NCBI GenBank assembly: GCA_964364925.1
Contig: CAYIOB010000022.1
Span: forward strand, 1 to 11,411
Length of the DNA: 11,411 nt
Direction: 5' to 3'
Source of the DNA: JAMCZC01 sp964364925
GTDB lineage: Bacteria; Patescibacteriota; Microgenomatia; Levybacterales; UBA12049
Shown: positions 6,801 to 11,411 of the stretch, one piece after another
Layout: every line of letters starts with the position of its first letter
Numbering within the stretch: position 1 is the first letter of the stretch
Notes under the pieces: generated by a model
What the model was told of the DNA's origin: nothing
The model's database searches: none
The model's input: the letters and a program-made list of their open reading frames with translations, nothing else
Translations under genes and position numbers: made by a program

Positions 6801-6941
6801 ATCAGCACGATTCCCAGCTTCGGTTCTTCCCTGTGGAGATCTTCGCACATGAAGTACTTCTCCAAGACGAGAGTTTCTTAATCCCTCTCTAAATTTAGCC
6901 CCTCTTAAATCTGATTTTGGACCCTCTCCGCCTTCAGCCAT
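3900..6941 (-). CDS. large (1013-residue) cysteine-free protein of unknown function with a disordered N-terminus
   Basis: I do not recognise the family. With the start at 6941 the protein has 1013 residues. About the first 90 are polar and disordered (Gly, Pro, Asp, Asn, Ser and Arg rich, including PGGNDGGSRDRSAPPSGTPG). Most of the rest reads as charged amphipathic helices such as EEEERIKERQKNETEEDFKA, with no signal peptide. The last 25 residues hold a short hydrophobic segment (GPLGIIAFLIQFFNSIG), a possible membrane-associating tail. No cysteine occurs anywhere, and I see no P-loop, nuclease or peptidase motif. The frame is open to an ATG at 7022, but 6941 has a strong Shine-Dalgarno sequence and begins cleanly, so it is preferred. 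It is convergent with the VirB6-like gene; a structural or cytoplasmic partner of that system is a guess from position. Confidence 0.85.
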   Translation of the reverse strand: MAEGGEGPKSDLRGAKFREGLRNSRLGEVLHVRRSPQGRTEAGNRADDEGTNAPEAPATPPGGNDGGSRDRSAPPSGTPGPDNDASNNTGETSLSRESLREAITRPDFRAILQPDMEAEELYKALNNRYQAVLQDLTRRIGEVSSETTGDPERSTLNNELKTLTTEYNLIKQFLMITAPAHERGIDEGTSRELDEIESLSNNDLEKNKRIRKFMKEYVKHNSPEDEPLPDRVLKLIAQDEAATDEFITRLIVSELENEPWQIKGFYGNINFEKFMRITRGIITGDRRERLISLIDANSAFHNMNYIMKRNFEQFSQQSEAILPQQLVVLSNVPGVADAISLYEELYATVRSRNTRITEKSALEIDKDVQRELSAQALLVDREEKPIMPGIAGGKMEEWEVFRAYIYARNYFRIVDRAAEHITLSELADKGDPALYVSSPQVKLTQILNVLKFVGFRFRPETPMGGPELLDRTLANNTKERKKRGVRMKTLQGTDVDMREFQSIIAARGVFATWRNSIALGGMRFVEDDGRVTNAVQFFLDHRQEIEGLKKRSSGSKKLSDAEKQKLKDDTAILFAPLLKNASTSLGLLVSPSGLNVTTEFKELVWEKIANLDPLVTASLLTRLEMDIGEGENPPEIQIQALEDILLSVWGTADEKKVMWGTGKGTDRAIEGMDTKDLSIRELRRRIGEYLDIPDSAKPEGLPKEVDDMRMELGRKEEVLKKILESDKWQVLTHKLRTAHRLRMGEEEERIKERQKNETEEDFKARISTGPKALDDFLTGDLELTDDEKKVLDAITGNGKEMVGDLARIKQSHAWFLDDVPIKTLDWMNLGQVFDRKTADEANFSKAAGAQLKIISNPFGRSPEDILKDFTESINAASMVLGRESAQDNQQPLLEAYLEMIYEKPKFRQIIIEAVAHAAHHPTSRAQEIAGMDAPAVAEDGMLTILEHALRDGIVRKEVKDAKGNVQWDGTFEKLQVKFDATRLDVFWRKIKDFGPLGIIAFLIQFFNSIGKNK

Positions 6942-6950
6942 AAAAATATC

Positions 6951-6957
6951 TCCTCTT
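6951..6957 (-). promoter_or_regulatory. Shine-Dalgarno sequence that decides the start of the 1013-residue gene
   Basis: On the minus strand AGAGGAG (6957-6951) lies nine bases before ATG 6941. No comparable site precedes the upstream ATG at 7022, which has only AGG close to the codon. Confidence 0.6.
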
Positions 6958-7029
6958 CCTTTCAGTTTAGAAGGATTAGGTTGAGCTGTCAAATCGATAG
7001 CTCTTTGTGCTTGCTCTTTCATATGCCTG

Positions 7030-7056
7030 CAGTTTACAGTGAGCGAAGCCGAACTG
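7030..7056. repeat. hairpin-forming GCGAAGC element
   Basis: CAGTT (7030-7034) and AACTG (7052-7056) are complementary arms, with an alternative CAGT/ACTG pairing (7037-7040, 7053-7056) around GAGCGAAGCCGA. The GCGAAGC core resembles the loop side of the TCGAAGC repeat at 416 and 2313, but the flanks differ. It occupies the leader of the minus-strand gene starting at 6941. Confidence 0.35.
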
Positions 7057-7073
7057 CTTGATATTAACCTTAC

Positions 7074-7093
7074 AAAAATCTGACAGGATTTTT
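7074..7093. repeat. perfect 7-bp inverted repeat between divergent genes
   Basis: AAAAATC (7074-7080) and GATTTTT (7087-7093) enclose TGACAG. A terminator is unlikely because the flanking genes diverge here. It may be another small repeat or an operator for the divergent promoters. Confidence 0.5.
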
Positions 7094-7122
7094 ATTTACT
7101 AATTACCATTTATGATTTACAA
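7094..7122. repeat. AT-rich inverted repeat, left copy
   Basis: This stretch matches the reverse complement of 8919-8947 at 25 of 29 positions, including 15 consecutive bases (ACTAATTACCATTTA, 7098-7112). It sits at the 5' edge of the four-helix-bundle gene and overlaps its start codon, so the first residues of that protein derive from the repeat. Confidence 0.55.
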
Positions 7123-7510
7123 TTTAAAGATGACGCAAATTAACGGACAGAAAGAAGAATTAGAAATTCGCTTGAAAGAATTTTGCTTTCAGGTCATTCA
7201 ATTGATTAAATCTCTGCCAAAAACCGAAGAAAATATAGTTTTTGGAAAACAAATAATAAGATCTTCTTCGTCTATCGGTGCAAATTACGCAGAAGCAATA
7301 TATGGACAAACAAAACAAGAATTCCTACACTGTCTAAGCATATGCAGAAAAGAAGCAAACGAAACTCTTTATTGGCTAGATATGATTTTAAAAACAAACC
7401 CTCGGTTTGCAGAAAACATAATCTCCCTTCTTGATGAAAATAAACAGATATTGAAAATTTTCATAAGCTCTGTAAAAACCACAAGAAAGGGTATCGAAAA
7501 TGGTCAATAG
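7112..7510 (+). CDS. four-helix-bundle protein of the 23S rRNA intervening-sequence (S23) type
   Basis: A 132-residue all-helical protein. Recognisable family features are an early ELEIRLKEFCFQVIQLIKSLP helix region, the central RSSSSIGANYAEAIYG motif (about residues 50-65), and a following FLHCLSICRKEANETLYWLDMI helix region. These match the four-helix-bundle family first described from open frames in 23S rRNA intervening sequences and now common as free genes in CPR and other bacteria. The biochemical role is not established; homologues form pentameric helical assemblies. The start codon lies inside an AT-rich inverted repeat. ATG 7130 (MTQINGQKEELE) is an equally plausible start just after that repeat. 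Its 3' end overlaps the ATPase gene by 11 bp, implying translational coupling. Confidence 0.9.
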   Translation: MIYNLKMTQINGQKEELEIRLKEFCFQVIQLIKSLPKTEENIVFGKQIIRSSSSIGANYAEAIYGQTKQEFLHCLSICRKEANETLYWLDMILKTNPRFAENIISLLDENKQILKIFISSVKTTRKGIENGQ

Positions 7511-7532
7511 TAAATCGTCAATCGTAAATACG
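7500..7532. repeat. AT-rich repeat at the junction of the two-gene cassette
   Basis: Tandem-like units GTCAATAGTAAATC and GTCAATCGTAAATAC occupy the overlap of the two genes. ATGGTCAATAGTA (7500-7512) is the exact reverse complement of 8907-8919. The stretch encodes the N-terminal M-V-N-S-K-S-S-I-V-N-T of the ATPase protein, so this end of the protein is repeat-derived. Confidence 0.5.
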
Positions 7533-8885
7533 CAGTTCGAGCATTTTGAATCCTTGTATCCCGAAAGCACAAGATTTGATGAAATTGAGAAAATCCTCTC
7601 TTTTGTAAAAGAGGGCAACTCCTGCCAGTTAATCGGGGTTCCCGGAGTAGGCCGGTCTAACCTTCTGGGACTTTTGTCTTACAACCGAAACGTCCGCTTA
7701 AAACACCTGGGAGAAAAGCAAAAATGGTTTCACTTTGTGCTTTTAAACTTTTCCGAAGTAAGAAAAAAACCGCTTTTTGACGCAACTAAATTCATATTCT
7801 TAGGGCTTTTAGACTCATTAAGAGAAAGAAAAATGGAAAACGAATACGATGCTGTTAATACAATTTTTAAAGAAAGCGTTGGGCTTAATGATGAACTAAT
7901 TTTATTTCAGGGTTTAAAAAAAACCATTGATTACCTGGCTTTGGAAAAAGAATTAACAATTGTTTTGCTTTTAGACAGGTTTGAAGAATACGTTCCGGTT
8001 TTAACCGCTGATTTTTTTGCCAACTTAAGAATTTTAAGAAATAGGGCAAAATACCGTTTTTCCGTTGTCTTTTCTACAACCAGACTTTTGGAGGATATTT
8101 TTGAGCCCGTATTCTTTGGGGATTTTTATGAATTTATGGCAGGAAAAATTGTCTATTTACCCATCAAAGACCAGCCCGGACTTGATTTTAGAATTTCCTA
8201 TCTTGAAAAAGTAACGGGTAAAAAAATCGACAAAAAAATGCTTGATAAGATAATGGCGTTAACCGGAGGACATGGGAATTTAACCAGGCATTGCTTGGAA
8301 GCGATGTTAGCCGCAGCCACGTTTGACGTGGCAACTAGCAATCAACCCTTAGACATTAGTTCGGAAATTAGTGAGTTTTTTCTTAAACAAAAGCCTGTGC
8401 GAAGCGCTCTTTTTGGCATTTGGAACTGCCTAAGTCCTTCCGAACAAAGCGTTTTGTCTTTACTTGATTTTACAAAACATGATGTTTCTTATTTGGAAAA
8501 CATAGGGCTTATTAAAAATAATACCTTAACAATCCCGCTTTTAACAGACTATGCTTTAGAAAAAAACAAGCTTTCGGCGGAAAATGAAAAAATTGTTTTT
8601 GATCAAAATTCCAACGAAATTAAAAAGGGAGATTTGGTTATTTCGGACAAGCTAACGTCTTCCGAATTTAAACTCTTGACATTTTTAATCCTTAATCAGG
8701 AAAAAATTATACCAAGAGAGGAAATTATTCAAACAGTTTGGAAAGATATGCGCTCAACCGCAGGGGTTACAGACCAAGCCTTGGATCAGCTAATTTTTAG
8801 GCTTAGGAAAAAAATAGAAACCGACCCCAATAACCCAACCCACATCCAAACCGTAAAAGGCCGAGGATTTAAATTTACTGCGTAA
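7500..8885 (+). CDS. P-loop ATPase fused to a C-terminal OmpR/PhoB-type winged-helix domain; probable transcription regulator
   Basis: A 461-residue protein. A Walker-A-like loop GVPGVGRS lies at 46-53, with Arg (R52) in place of the usual Lys. Walker B is TIVLLLDRFE at about 153-162, an STTR sensor-like segment follows at 192-195, and TGGHGNLTR at 255-263 matches the end of the ATPase core in STAND-like AAA+ proteins. A linker (about 285-370) leads to a winged-helix domain at about 375-460: LTSSEFKLLTFLILN, then PREEIIQTVW, recognition helix VTDQALDQLIFRLRKKIE and wing VKGRGFKF. This is the OmpR/PhoB DNA-binding module without a receiver domain, so a nucleotide- or ligand-gated DNA-binding switch is the natural reading. 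Residues 273-277 are encoded by a 17-bp palindrome. The gene overlaps the four-helix gene and precedes the pilin cluster by 116 bp. Confidence 0.85.
   Translation: MVNSKSSIVNTQFEHFESLYPESTRFDEIEKILSFVKEGNSCQLIGVPGVGRSNLLGLLSYNRNVRLKHLGEKQKWFHFVLLNFSEVRKKPLFDATKFIFLGLLDSLRERKMENEYDAVNTIFKESVGLNDELILFQGLKKTIDYLALEKELTIVLLLDRFEEYVPVLTADFFANLRILRNRAKYRFSVVFSTTRLLEDIFEPVFFGDFYEFMAGKIVYLPIKDQPGLDFRISYLEKVTGKKIDKKMLDKIMALTGGHGNLTRHCLEAMLAAATFDVATSNQPLDISSEISEFFLKQKPVRSALFGIWNCLSPSEQSVLSLLDFTKHDVSYLENIGLIKNNTLTIPLLTDYALEKNKLSAENEKIVFDQNSNEIKKGDLVISDKLTSSEFKLLTFLILNQEKIIPREEIIQTVWKDMRSTAGVTDQALDQLIFRLRKKIETDPNNPTHIQTVKGRGFKFTA
8316..8332. repeat. 17-bp palindrome, copy 7, inside the ATPase gene
   Basis: GCCACGTTTGACGTGGC is a perfect palindromic stem around GTTTGAC. 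It encodes A-T-F-D-V-A within the ATPase-winged-helix protein, at the end of the ATPase core before the linker. The reading frame relative to the repeat is the same as for copy 2. Confidence 0.85.
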
Positions 8886-8947
8886 ATATTTACAATTTAT
8901 TATATACTATTGACCATTTCGTAAATAGTAAATGGTAATTAGTCAAT
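8886..8947. repeat. AT-rich inverted repeat region, right copy
   Basis: This gene-free stretch contains the reverse complement of 7094-7122 (at 8919-8947) and of 7500-7512 (at 8907-8919). It also has its own 7-bp hairpin ACCATTT/AAATGGT (8913-8919 and 8930-8936). Together with the left copy it brackets the four-helix and ATPase genes. Confidence 0.55.
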
Positions 8948-8965
8948 TTCCCGAAGGAACAGGGC

Positions 8966-8995
8966 TTGCATTTTGTTTAATTTTTAGGGTACGAT
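8966..8995 (+). promoter_or_regulatory. leaderless-type promoter of the ectodomain pilin gene
   Basis: TTGCAT (8966-8971), an 18-bp spacer and TACGAT (8990-8995) stand six bases before GTG 9002. No Shine-Dalgarno sequence is present, and the predicted transcript start is at the start codon. Confidence 0.5.
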
Positions 8996-9001
8996 AAAAG
9001 T

Positions 9002-10159
9002 GTGAGAAGGTTTTTTTTCTATACCATTAACCTATTACTGCTTCTAATAGTTTTTTCTTTTATTTTCAGCCAAAAGTCGGAAGCCGCAACATGCACGTTT
9101 ATTTTTGATCAGAGTACGCTTGGAAGCAAAACAAACTCCATAACTATAAAAAGTATTCAAGGACAAGGAAATTTTGCTCCTAACGCAACCTATAAAATTA
9201 CAATCTCGGGAGGCAACGCATGTTATCAGGGACGTTGTCCAAATAGAACCGCCCAGCCGGATAGTCAAGGGAATTTGAACAATATTGTTTTTAACCTGTT
9301 TAGCAGTCTTTCTGATGAAAAATATTCTGTCGGCGTTGCGGACACAAGAGCCTCCTTGGCTGTTTGCTCTACAACTTTTCAGGTTGGAAACGCCTCGGGA
9401 ACGGGAACAGGAGGAGGTTATTGCTCGCTTGAATTTACAAAACCAAATCCGTTTAATCCTAAACCCTCCGATTACATAGCGGCTAAAATAACTAATTTGC
9501 AAGGCAGTTTGTTTTCGGACGCAGGAGATGCGAAATATCATACGTACATAAGGTTAAACAACAATGACGGTAGGAGCGTATGGGACGGGTGTATAACAAA
9601 AAATAATCTGACTGACCCAAGCGGATTTGGTTTTGGATATCTGACAACAGGTAAATACTATATCCAAGTTCACGATAAGTGCGGCGGGGGATTCTTATTT
9701 ATAAACGCCGAAAACCAAGCATGCTATGGCACTTTCTACGTTGACCCGGCCGGAGGAGCGCTAGGTGGAAGTGGTAATCCGGACAATCCCATTCCGCCAA
9801 CTCCATGCAAAGCCGAAGCAAACGTAAGCGGCAAATGTACGATAGTTGATACAGCTCTTGGTCCTATCGGAACCGATCCCCAAAGTCTTATTAAATCAGT
9901 ATTTGGACTCATTCTTAGTATTTCCGGAGGAATTGCGCTTTTGCTGATAATTATTTCCGGCTACAAAATATTAGCATCGCAAGGCAATCCGGAAGCGCTT
10001 AAGGGAGCAAGGGAACAGCTTACCGCGGCAATTGTAGGGCTTTTGTTTATAATTTTTGCCCTTGTTATTTTACAAATAATTGGTTATGACATTTTGCGCA
10101 TACCCGGGTTTGGGGCATCAACAACGCAACCGTCAAATGCACGTATAGGAGGCCCTTAA
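9002..10159 (+). CDS. exported protein with duplicated Cys-rich ectodomain and C-terminal type IV secretion pilin domain
   Basis: A 385-residue protein. A signal peptide (about 1-29, basic MRRFF then LLLLLIVFSFIF) is followed by two similar exported domains. Domain one (about 31-128) begins CTFIF and ends VCSTTFQV. Domain two (about 141-247) begins CSLEF and ends ACYGTFYV. Each has four cysteines (C31, C74, C79, C122; C141, C197, C227, C241), so disulphide-bonded beta-sandwich folds are likely. A Gly/Pro linker leads to two hydrophobic helices at about 299-325 and 340-365, separated by GYKILASQGNPEALKGARE. That is the two-helix pilin module shared with the next three genes. It is either a tip or adhesin-like pilin, or an exported protein anchored by a pilin-like domain. 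The GTG start fits the signal peptide and the promoter. It is followed 2 bp later by the next pilin gene. Confidence 0.8.
   Translation: MRRFFFYTINLLLLLIVFSFIFSQKSEAATCTFIFDQSTLGSKTNSITIKSIQGQGNFAPNATYKITISGGNACYQGRCPNRTAQPDSQGNLNNIVFNLFSSLSDEKYSVGVADTRASLAVCSTTFQVGNASGTGTGGGYCSLEFTKPNPFNPKPSDYIAAKITNLQGSLFSDAGDAKYHTYIRLNNNDGRSVWDGCITKNNLTDPSGFGFGYLTTGKYYIQVHDKCGGGFLFINAENQACYGTFYVDPAGGALGGSGNPDNPIPPTPCKAEANVSGKCTIVDTALGPIGTDPQSLIKSVFGLILSISGGIALLLIIISGYKILASQGNPEALKGAREQLTAAIVGLLFIIFALVILQIIGYDILRIPGFGASTTQPSNARIGGP
10147..10152 (+). promoter_or_regulatory. Shine-Dalgarno sequence of the second pilin gene
   Basis: AGGAGG lies nine bases before ATG 10162 and inside the last codons of the preceding gene. 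This downstream operon gene has a strong ribosome-binding site, unlike the first genes of the transcripts here, which appear leaderless. Confidence 0.65.
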
Positions 10160-10161
10160 TA

Positions 10162-10506
10162 ATGAAACAATTAGCCTTATCAATAAACGAAACCCCTATT
10201 CCCTCTCTTTCAGGGATACCAAGCGGAGGATTTGGTACAAGCGGAGTAGGCATTATCCAAGTTGCTTTAAATATCTTATTCGCTTTGGCAACAGTCGCAG
10301 CCCTGGCATTTATAATACTTGCCGGCATTCAATGGGTTATCTCGGGCGGAGATAAACAAAAAATCCAATCTGCCAGAAACAGACTCATCTACTCAATAAT
10401 AGGTCTTATCGTTATAACCCTCTCTTTTTTCATTGTTCGAGTTGTAATTGATTTAATTTTTGGCGTTGCAGTCGGCGGCACTGGAAGTAAAAACCCTCTC
10501 CCGTAA
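10162..10506 (+). CDS. type IV secretion system pilin-like protein
   Basis: A 114-residue protein with a short polar N-terminus (Pro/Ser/Gly rich) and two transmembrane helices at about 31-58 and 77-100. The cytosolic loop between them carries the family signature ISGGDKQKIQSARNRL. This two-helix shape with a GGD loop followed by Ala-Arg matches the CPR-type T4SS pilin family, relatives of VirB2/TrbC pilins. No classical signal peptide is seen, although the N-terminus may still face outward. It starts 2 bp after the stop of the ectodomain pilin gene and has its own Shine-Dalgarno site, so the two are one operon. A subunit of a surface filament or secretion channel is the likely role. Confidence 0.85.
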   Translation: MKQLALSINETPIPSLSGIPSGGFGTSGVGIIQVALNILFALATVAALAFIILAGIQWVISGGDKQKIQSARNRLIYSIIGLIVITLSFFIVRVVIDLIFGVAVGGTGSKNPLP

Positions 10507-10515
10507 AAAGAGTAC

Positions 10516-10544
10516 TTGACAAATTAATTTAATCGACATATTAT
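10516..10544 (+). promoter_or_regulatory. leaderless-type promoter of the third pilin gene
   Basis: TTGACA (10516-10521), a 17-bp spacer and TATTAT (10539-10544) form the strongest promoter in the window. Seven bases separate the -10 from ATG 10552, so transcription would start at the ATG. A perfect -35 and near-perfect -10 suggest this pilin is the most abundantly expressed. Confidence 0.7.
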
Positions 10545-10551
10545 TGATTTA

Positions 10552-10953
10552 ATGAAAAAAGGTTTAGGCTTTATTTTAGGAACAATTTCGTCTTTATCAG
10601 TCACAGTTGCTGTTTTTGCTCAAACGAAAATTGACCTTGCCCCTCCTAAGGGAGCGATTGCAAGCGTTGAAGTTGAAAAAATCCCCCAGTTTATTATCAC
10701 TCTTCTTTTTGTTGTCGGAATAGTAATTGCCCTTGCTTTTCTTATTTACGGAGGCATTAAATGGATAATTTCCGGCGGAGATAAAGCCAATGTTGACGCG
10801 GCCAGAAAACATATTGTAGCCGCAATTATCGGCCTTGTAATCGTTGTCACGGCTTTTGTTATCTTAAACTTCGTATTCCAAATTCTCTTTGGATCCGGAT
10901 TTGATTTAGCTAATCTTTGCATCCCAAGCTTAACCAACCCCACCTGCGATTAA
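10552..10953 (+). CDS. type IV secretion system pilin-like protein, probable major pilin
   Basis: A 133-residue protein with a clear signal peptide (MKKGLGFILGTISS, cleavage likely after VFA at 23), so the mature chain begins near QTKIDLAPP. Two transmembrane helices at about 46-68 and 88-112 flank the loop GGIKWIISGGDKANVDAARK, the same pilin signature as its neighbours. The short C-terminal tail holds two cysteines (C123, C132) that could form a disulphide. A cleavable signal, small mature size and two helices correspond closely to VirB2/TrbC pilins. Of the four paralogues it has the best promoter and the most canonical pilin architecture, so I infer it is the major subunit. Confidence 0.88.
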   Translation: MKKGLGFILGTISSLSVTVAVFAQTKIDLAPPKGAIASVEVEKIPQFIITLLFVVGIVIALAFLIYGGIKWIISGGDKANVDAARKHIVAAIIGLVIVVTAFVILNFVFQILFGSGFDLANLCIPSLTNPTCD

Positions 10954-10964
10954 TACCACTCCTC

Positions 10965-10993
10965 TTGTCTTTTGCTTTTCCTTTTGCTACGCT
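10965..10993 (+). promoter_or_regulatory. leaderless-type promoter of the fourth pilin gene
   Basis: TTGTCT (10965-10970), a 17-bp spacer and TACGCT (10988-10993) stand six bases before ATG 11000. The geometry is the same as for the promoters at 443, 8966 and 10516. No Shine-Dalgarno sequence is present. Confidence 0.5.
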
Positions 10994-10999
10994 TAATTT

Positions 11000-11308
11000 A
11001 TGCCTTGGGGAAATTGTGTTCAAAACGGAGTAGCGACACTTAACTGCTTGCCAATTGTTTTTGGCAATGTTGTGAATTGGGCGATTGCGCTCGCCGGACT
11101 TACTGCTGTTTTTTTTATAATATTTGCCGGGTTTAAATTTTTAACTTCCGGCGGCGACCCAAAACAGGTCGAAGGAGCAAAAAAAACATTGACTTATGCA
11201 ATAGCAGGATTAATTATAGTTTTTTTAGCTTTTGCAATAATTAAATTAATAGGAACAATAACCGGCGCCAGCTGCATTAATACGTTTGGATTTAATACCT
11301 GCAAATAA
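11000..11308 (+). CDS. type IV secretion system pilin-like protein, short form
   Basis: A 102-residue protein with no cleavable signal peptide. It has a short N-terminal stretch with two cysteines (C6, C16) and two helices at about 24-46 and 65-86. The loop GFKFLTSGGDPKQVEGAKK carries the pilin signature, with Lys replacing Arg after the conserved Ala. A C-terminal tail adds two more cysteines (C92, C101). Four cysteines at the two ends, both predicted on the outside, could bond and close the exported face. Its own promoter, 46 bp after the previous gene, suggests separate control from the other pilins. It may be a minor pilin. Confidence 0.85.
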   Translation: MPWGNCVQNGVATLNCLPIVFGNVVNWAIALAGLTAVFFIIFAGFKFLTSGGDPKQVEGAKKTLTYAIAGLIIVFLAFAIIKLIGTITGASCINTFGFNTCK

Positions 11309-11411
11309 TTTCTCCGAAGGATAATTTTCACGGGACAGGCTGAAATTAATATTTTCCTTTGACCGCGTCTGACGCGGTTTGCACCTAGTTTGATAATCTT
11401 GAAACTATATT
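11309..11411. other. intergenic tail at the window edge, no gene seen
   Basis: No coding frame is supported in these 103 bases. They hold an imperfect hairpin (TTTCA 11326-11330 with TGAAA 11341-11345) followed by a weak T-containing stretch that is not convincing as a terminator. Palindrome copy 8 follows. AACTATATT ends the window and resembles the -10 region before the gene at 2294. Confidence 0.4.
11362..11378. repeat. 17-bp palindrome, copy 8
   Basis: ACCGCGTCTGACGCGGT is a perfect palindromic stem around GTCTGAC. It lies in an intergenic stretch after the last pilin gene and overlaps a TTGACC sequence at 11359-11364. Confidence 0.8.

Noticed and set aside
7022..7022. Upstream ATG as the start of the 1013-residue gene
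   Set aside because: It would add 27 residues and has no convincing ribosome-binding site or promoter at leaderless distance, while 6941 has a strong Shine-Dalgarno sequence. It is not fully excluded.
9044..9541. Minus-strand open frame of 165 codons
   Set aside because: It is antisense to the signal peptide and ectodomain of the first pilin gene, with no recognisable features.
11323..11345. Rho-independent terminator after the last pilin gene
   Set aside because: The stem is only five clean base pairs with a ten-base loop and no proper T run afterwards.

Overview
The window looks like a chromosomal segment from a small-genome Patescibacteria/CPR bacterium, most plausibly of the Microgenomates side. 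That is an inference from gene content. It carries several short two-helix type IV secretion pilin paralogues, a VirB6/TrbL-like membrane protein, a stand-alone GIY-YIG nuclease, a 23S-IVS-type four-helix-bundle protein and a very large orphan protein. Base composition is moderately AT-rich, many transcripts appear leaderless, and small palindromic repeats are dense. TGA is used as a stop (VirB6-like gene), so the genetic code looks standard.

Layout. At 1-201 is the 3' end of a probable VIT1/CCC1-family membrane transporter. Between about 217 and 2211 lies a minus-strand tRNA region: tRNA-Ser(UGA), tRNA-Ser(GGA), tRNA-Ser(CGA), tRNA-Arg(GCG), a broken 5' half of a further tRNA-Ser, a Nudix hydrolase and a GIY-YIG nuclease. 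A plus-strand two-helix membrane protein (478-1074) sits within it. From 2294 to 6941 two convergent genes follow: a polytopic VirB6/TrbL-like protein (+) and a 1013-residue, cysteine-free protein of unknown function (-). At 7112-8885 a four-helix-bundle gene overlaps a P-loop ATPase/winged-helix regulator gene, and the pair is bracketed by AT-rich inverted repeats. At 9002-11308 four genes share the same two-helix pilin domain; the first also carries a signal peptide and a duplicated cysteine-rich ectodomain.

How the parts may work together. The VirB6-like channel protein, the four pilin-type proteins and possibly the large orphan protein look like parts of a CPR type IV secretion or pilus apparatus. 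No VirB4-type ATPase, coupling protein or relaxase is in the window, so the complex is incomplete here. The ATPase-winged-helix protein just upstream of the pilin genes is a candidate regulator of them by position only.

The most unusual signal is a family of eight 17-bp palindromes of the form N5-GTYNGAC-N5'. The stems vary but stay complementary. All three complete tRNA-Ser genes end inside one of these palindromes, so the discriminator plus CCA forms its first four bases. Two copies lie in frame inside proteins, and one supplies the -35 box of the Nudix gene. A second theme is promoter geometry: four or five genes have a -35 and -10 pair placed so that transcription would start at or next to the start codon, whereas genes inside an operon or with longer leaders show Shine-Dalgarno sequences.
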